Of a stretch of DNA of 64,000 nucleotides, positions 63,644-64,000 are shown piece after piece. This DNA is from Candidatus Kapaibacterium sp. GTDB lineage: Bacteria > Bacteroidota > Ignavibacteria > Kapaibacteriales > UBA2268. The notes below the pieces were generated by a model. That model did not search any database, was not told the DNA's origin, and saw nothing but the letters and a program-made list of their open reading frames with translations. Numbering within the stretch: the stretch's first letter is position 1; the number at the start of each line of letters is the position of its first letter. The position numbers were made by a program, and so were the translations under genes. The DNA lies in the NCBI GenBank assembly GCA_938031175.1, contig CALHGZ010000001.1, positions 62,001 to 126,000 on the forward strand, in the 5' to 3' direction.

Positions 63644-64000
63644 TCGTTTTTCAGAAGGGAATGAACAGCACTTAGAGCCAGTAGTTGAGTACCAAGCGAT
63701 AATGCATTTTCATCTGGTATAAGTTTTGGATTGTGTAATGGATATTCCTGTTGTTGATCGATATTTTTTACACCTAAAAACCAAAAACAAGCAGGAATTT
63801 GCTGTGAGTAGTATGCGAAATCTTCAGCCCACATTTTAGGTTCAAAATGTACAATACTGCCAGGGCATAAAACATAATTAGCTGATTGAACGAATATGTC
63901 AACAGCATTATCATTGTTAATGAGTGGTGGATATCCTTTAATTATGTCTAATTTGCAAATACAGTCGTATAACTGACAAATATTTTCTGATTTTTCAAAT
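63640..64000 (-). CDS. M20-family amidohydrolase, C-terminal part (cut by window edge)
   Basis: The frame stays open to base 64000, giving 120 residues before the stop. The segment G-Y-P-P-L-I-N-N and the late M-W-A-E-D-F-A-Y-Y-S-Q-Q-I-P-A-C-F-W-F-L-G match the C-terminal region of M20D amidohydrolases (N-acyl amino-acid or indole-acetyl-amide hydrolases), where the M-G-x-E-D-F-A glutamate helps bind the two metals. H-N-P near the end is also typical. Start and N-terminal metal ligands are outside the window. Its stop codon overlaps that of the metallophosphoesterase. Confidence 0.88.
   Translation of the reverse strand, partial: FEKSENICQLYDCICKLDIIKGYPPLINNDNAVDIFVQSANYVLCPGSIVHFEPKMWAEDFAYYSQQIPACFWFLGVKNIDQQQEYPLHNPKLIPDENALSLGTQLLALSAVHSLLKND

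Noticed and set aside
1-64000. Defence island, prophage, integrative element or CRISPR
   Set aside because: No integrase, transposase, restriction-modification, toxin-antitoxin, cas or phage structural gene and no direct-repeat array was seen. The gene content and density are those of core chromosome.

Overview
The window is about 64 kb of AT-rich, densely coded bacterial chromosome with roughly 54 protein genes on both strands. I see no rRNA, tRNA, CRISPR array, insertion sequence, phage gene or attachment site, and no intergenic gap above about 300 bases. The best clue to the host is the 1589-residue secreted protein at 13215-17984. It ends in a type IX secretion (Por) sorting domain fused to an Ig/FN3-like module, as in the Bacteroidota / Chlorobiota / Ignavibacteriota / Kapabacteria group. 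LPS-type genes (arabinose-5-phosphate isomerase, a family 9 heptosyltransferase) indicate a Gram-negative envelope. Anaerobic or fermentative metabolism is suggested by a ferredoxin-dependent 2-oxoacid oxidoreductase, a giant 2-hydroxyacyl-CoA dehydratase activase-like protein and a phosphofructokinase with pyrophosphate-type active-site residues. An Ignavibacteria/Kapabacteria-like organism is my inference, not something proven by the sequence.

Layout. 1-13 kb: a small secreted FN3-like protein, ftsY, a membrane glycosyltransferase, radA, an unknown 544-residue protein joined to obgE, a TPR protein, a GT2 enzyme, a MATE transporter and a large Rossmann-fold protein. 13-22.5 kb: the T9SS-type secreted protein with a clear terminator, hinT, kdsD, a RodZ-like HTH membrane protein, a DUF2279-like protein and a GT2 enzyme. 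22.6-31 kb: the double-module CoA-dehydratase activase, purM, and a four-gene 2-oxoacid:ferredoxin oxidoreductase operon. 31-39 kb (minus strand): a receiver-histidine kinase, and the run hflX - two tandem small paralogues - mfd - tsaB - purB. 39-48 kb: MscS channel, a lone nuoC, a STAS protein, heptosyltransferase, Gfo/Idh/MocA oxidoreductase, KamA-family radical SAM enzyme, DnaJ/CbpA, a lipoprotein and PPi-type PFK. 48-59 kb: HD-GYP protein with holA and proS and a PHP phosphoesterase; dtd-rimM-trmD on the other strand; a flavodoxin-like protein; an unknown 329-residue protein; a prohibitin/SPFH protein coupled to a UmuD-like self-cleaving peptidase; and argD. 59-64 kb: a duplicated GT2-TPR protein, a redoxin, a membrane metallophosphoesterase with an internal twin-arginine-like motif, and the end of an M20-family amidohydrolase cut by the window edge.

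Most of this is housekeeping. The parts that merit a second look are the tandem small paralogues between hflX and mfd, the single-chain double activase, the UmuD-like protein without UmuC next to an SPFH protein, the lone nuoC, the PPi-type PFK, and four convergent gene pairs whose stop codons share the same four bases. I did not find a convincing new defence or mobile system.
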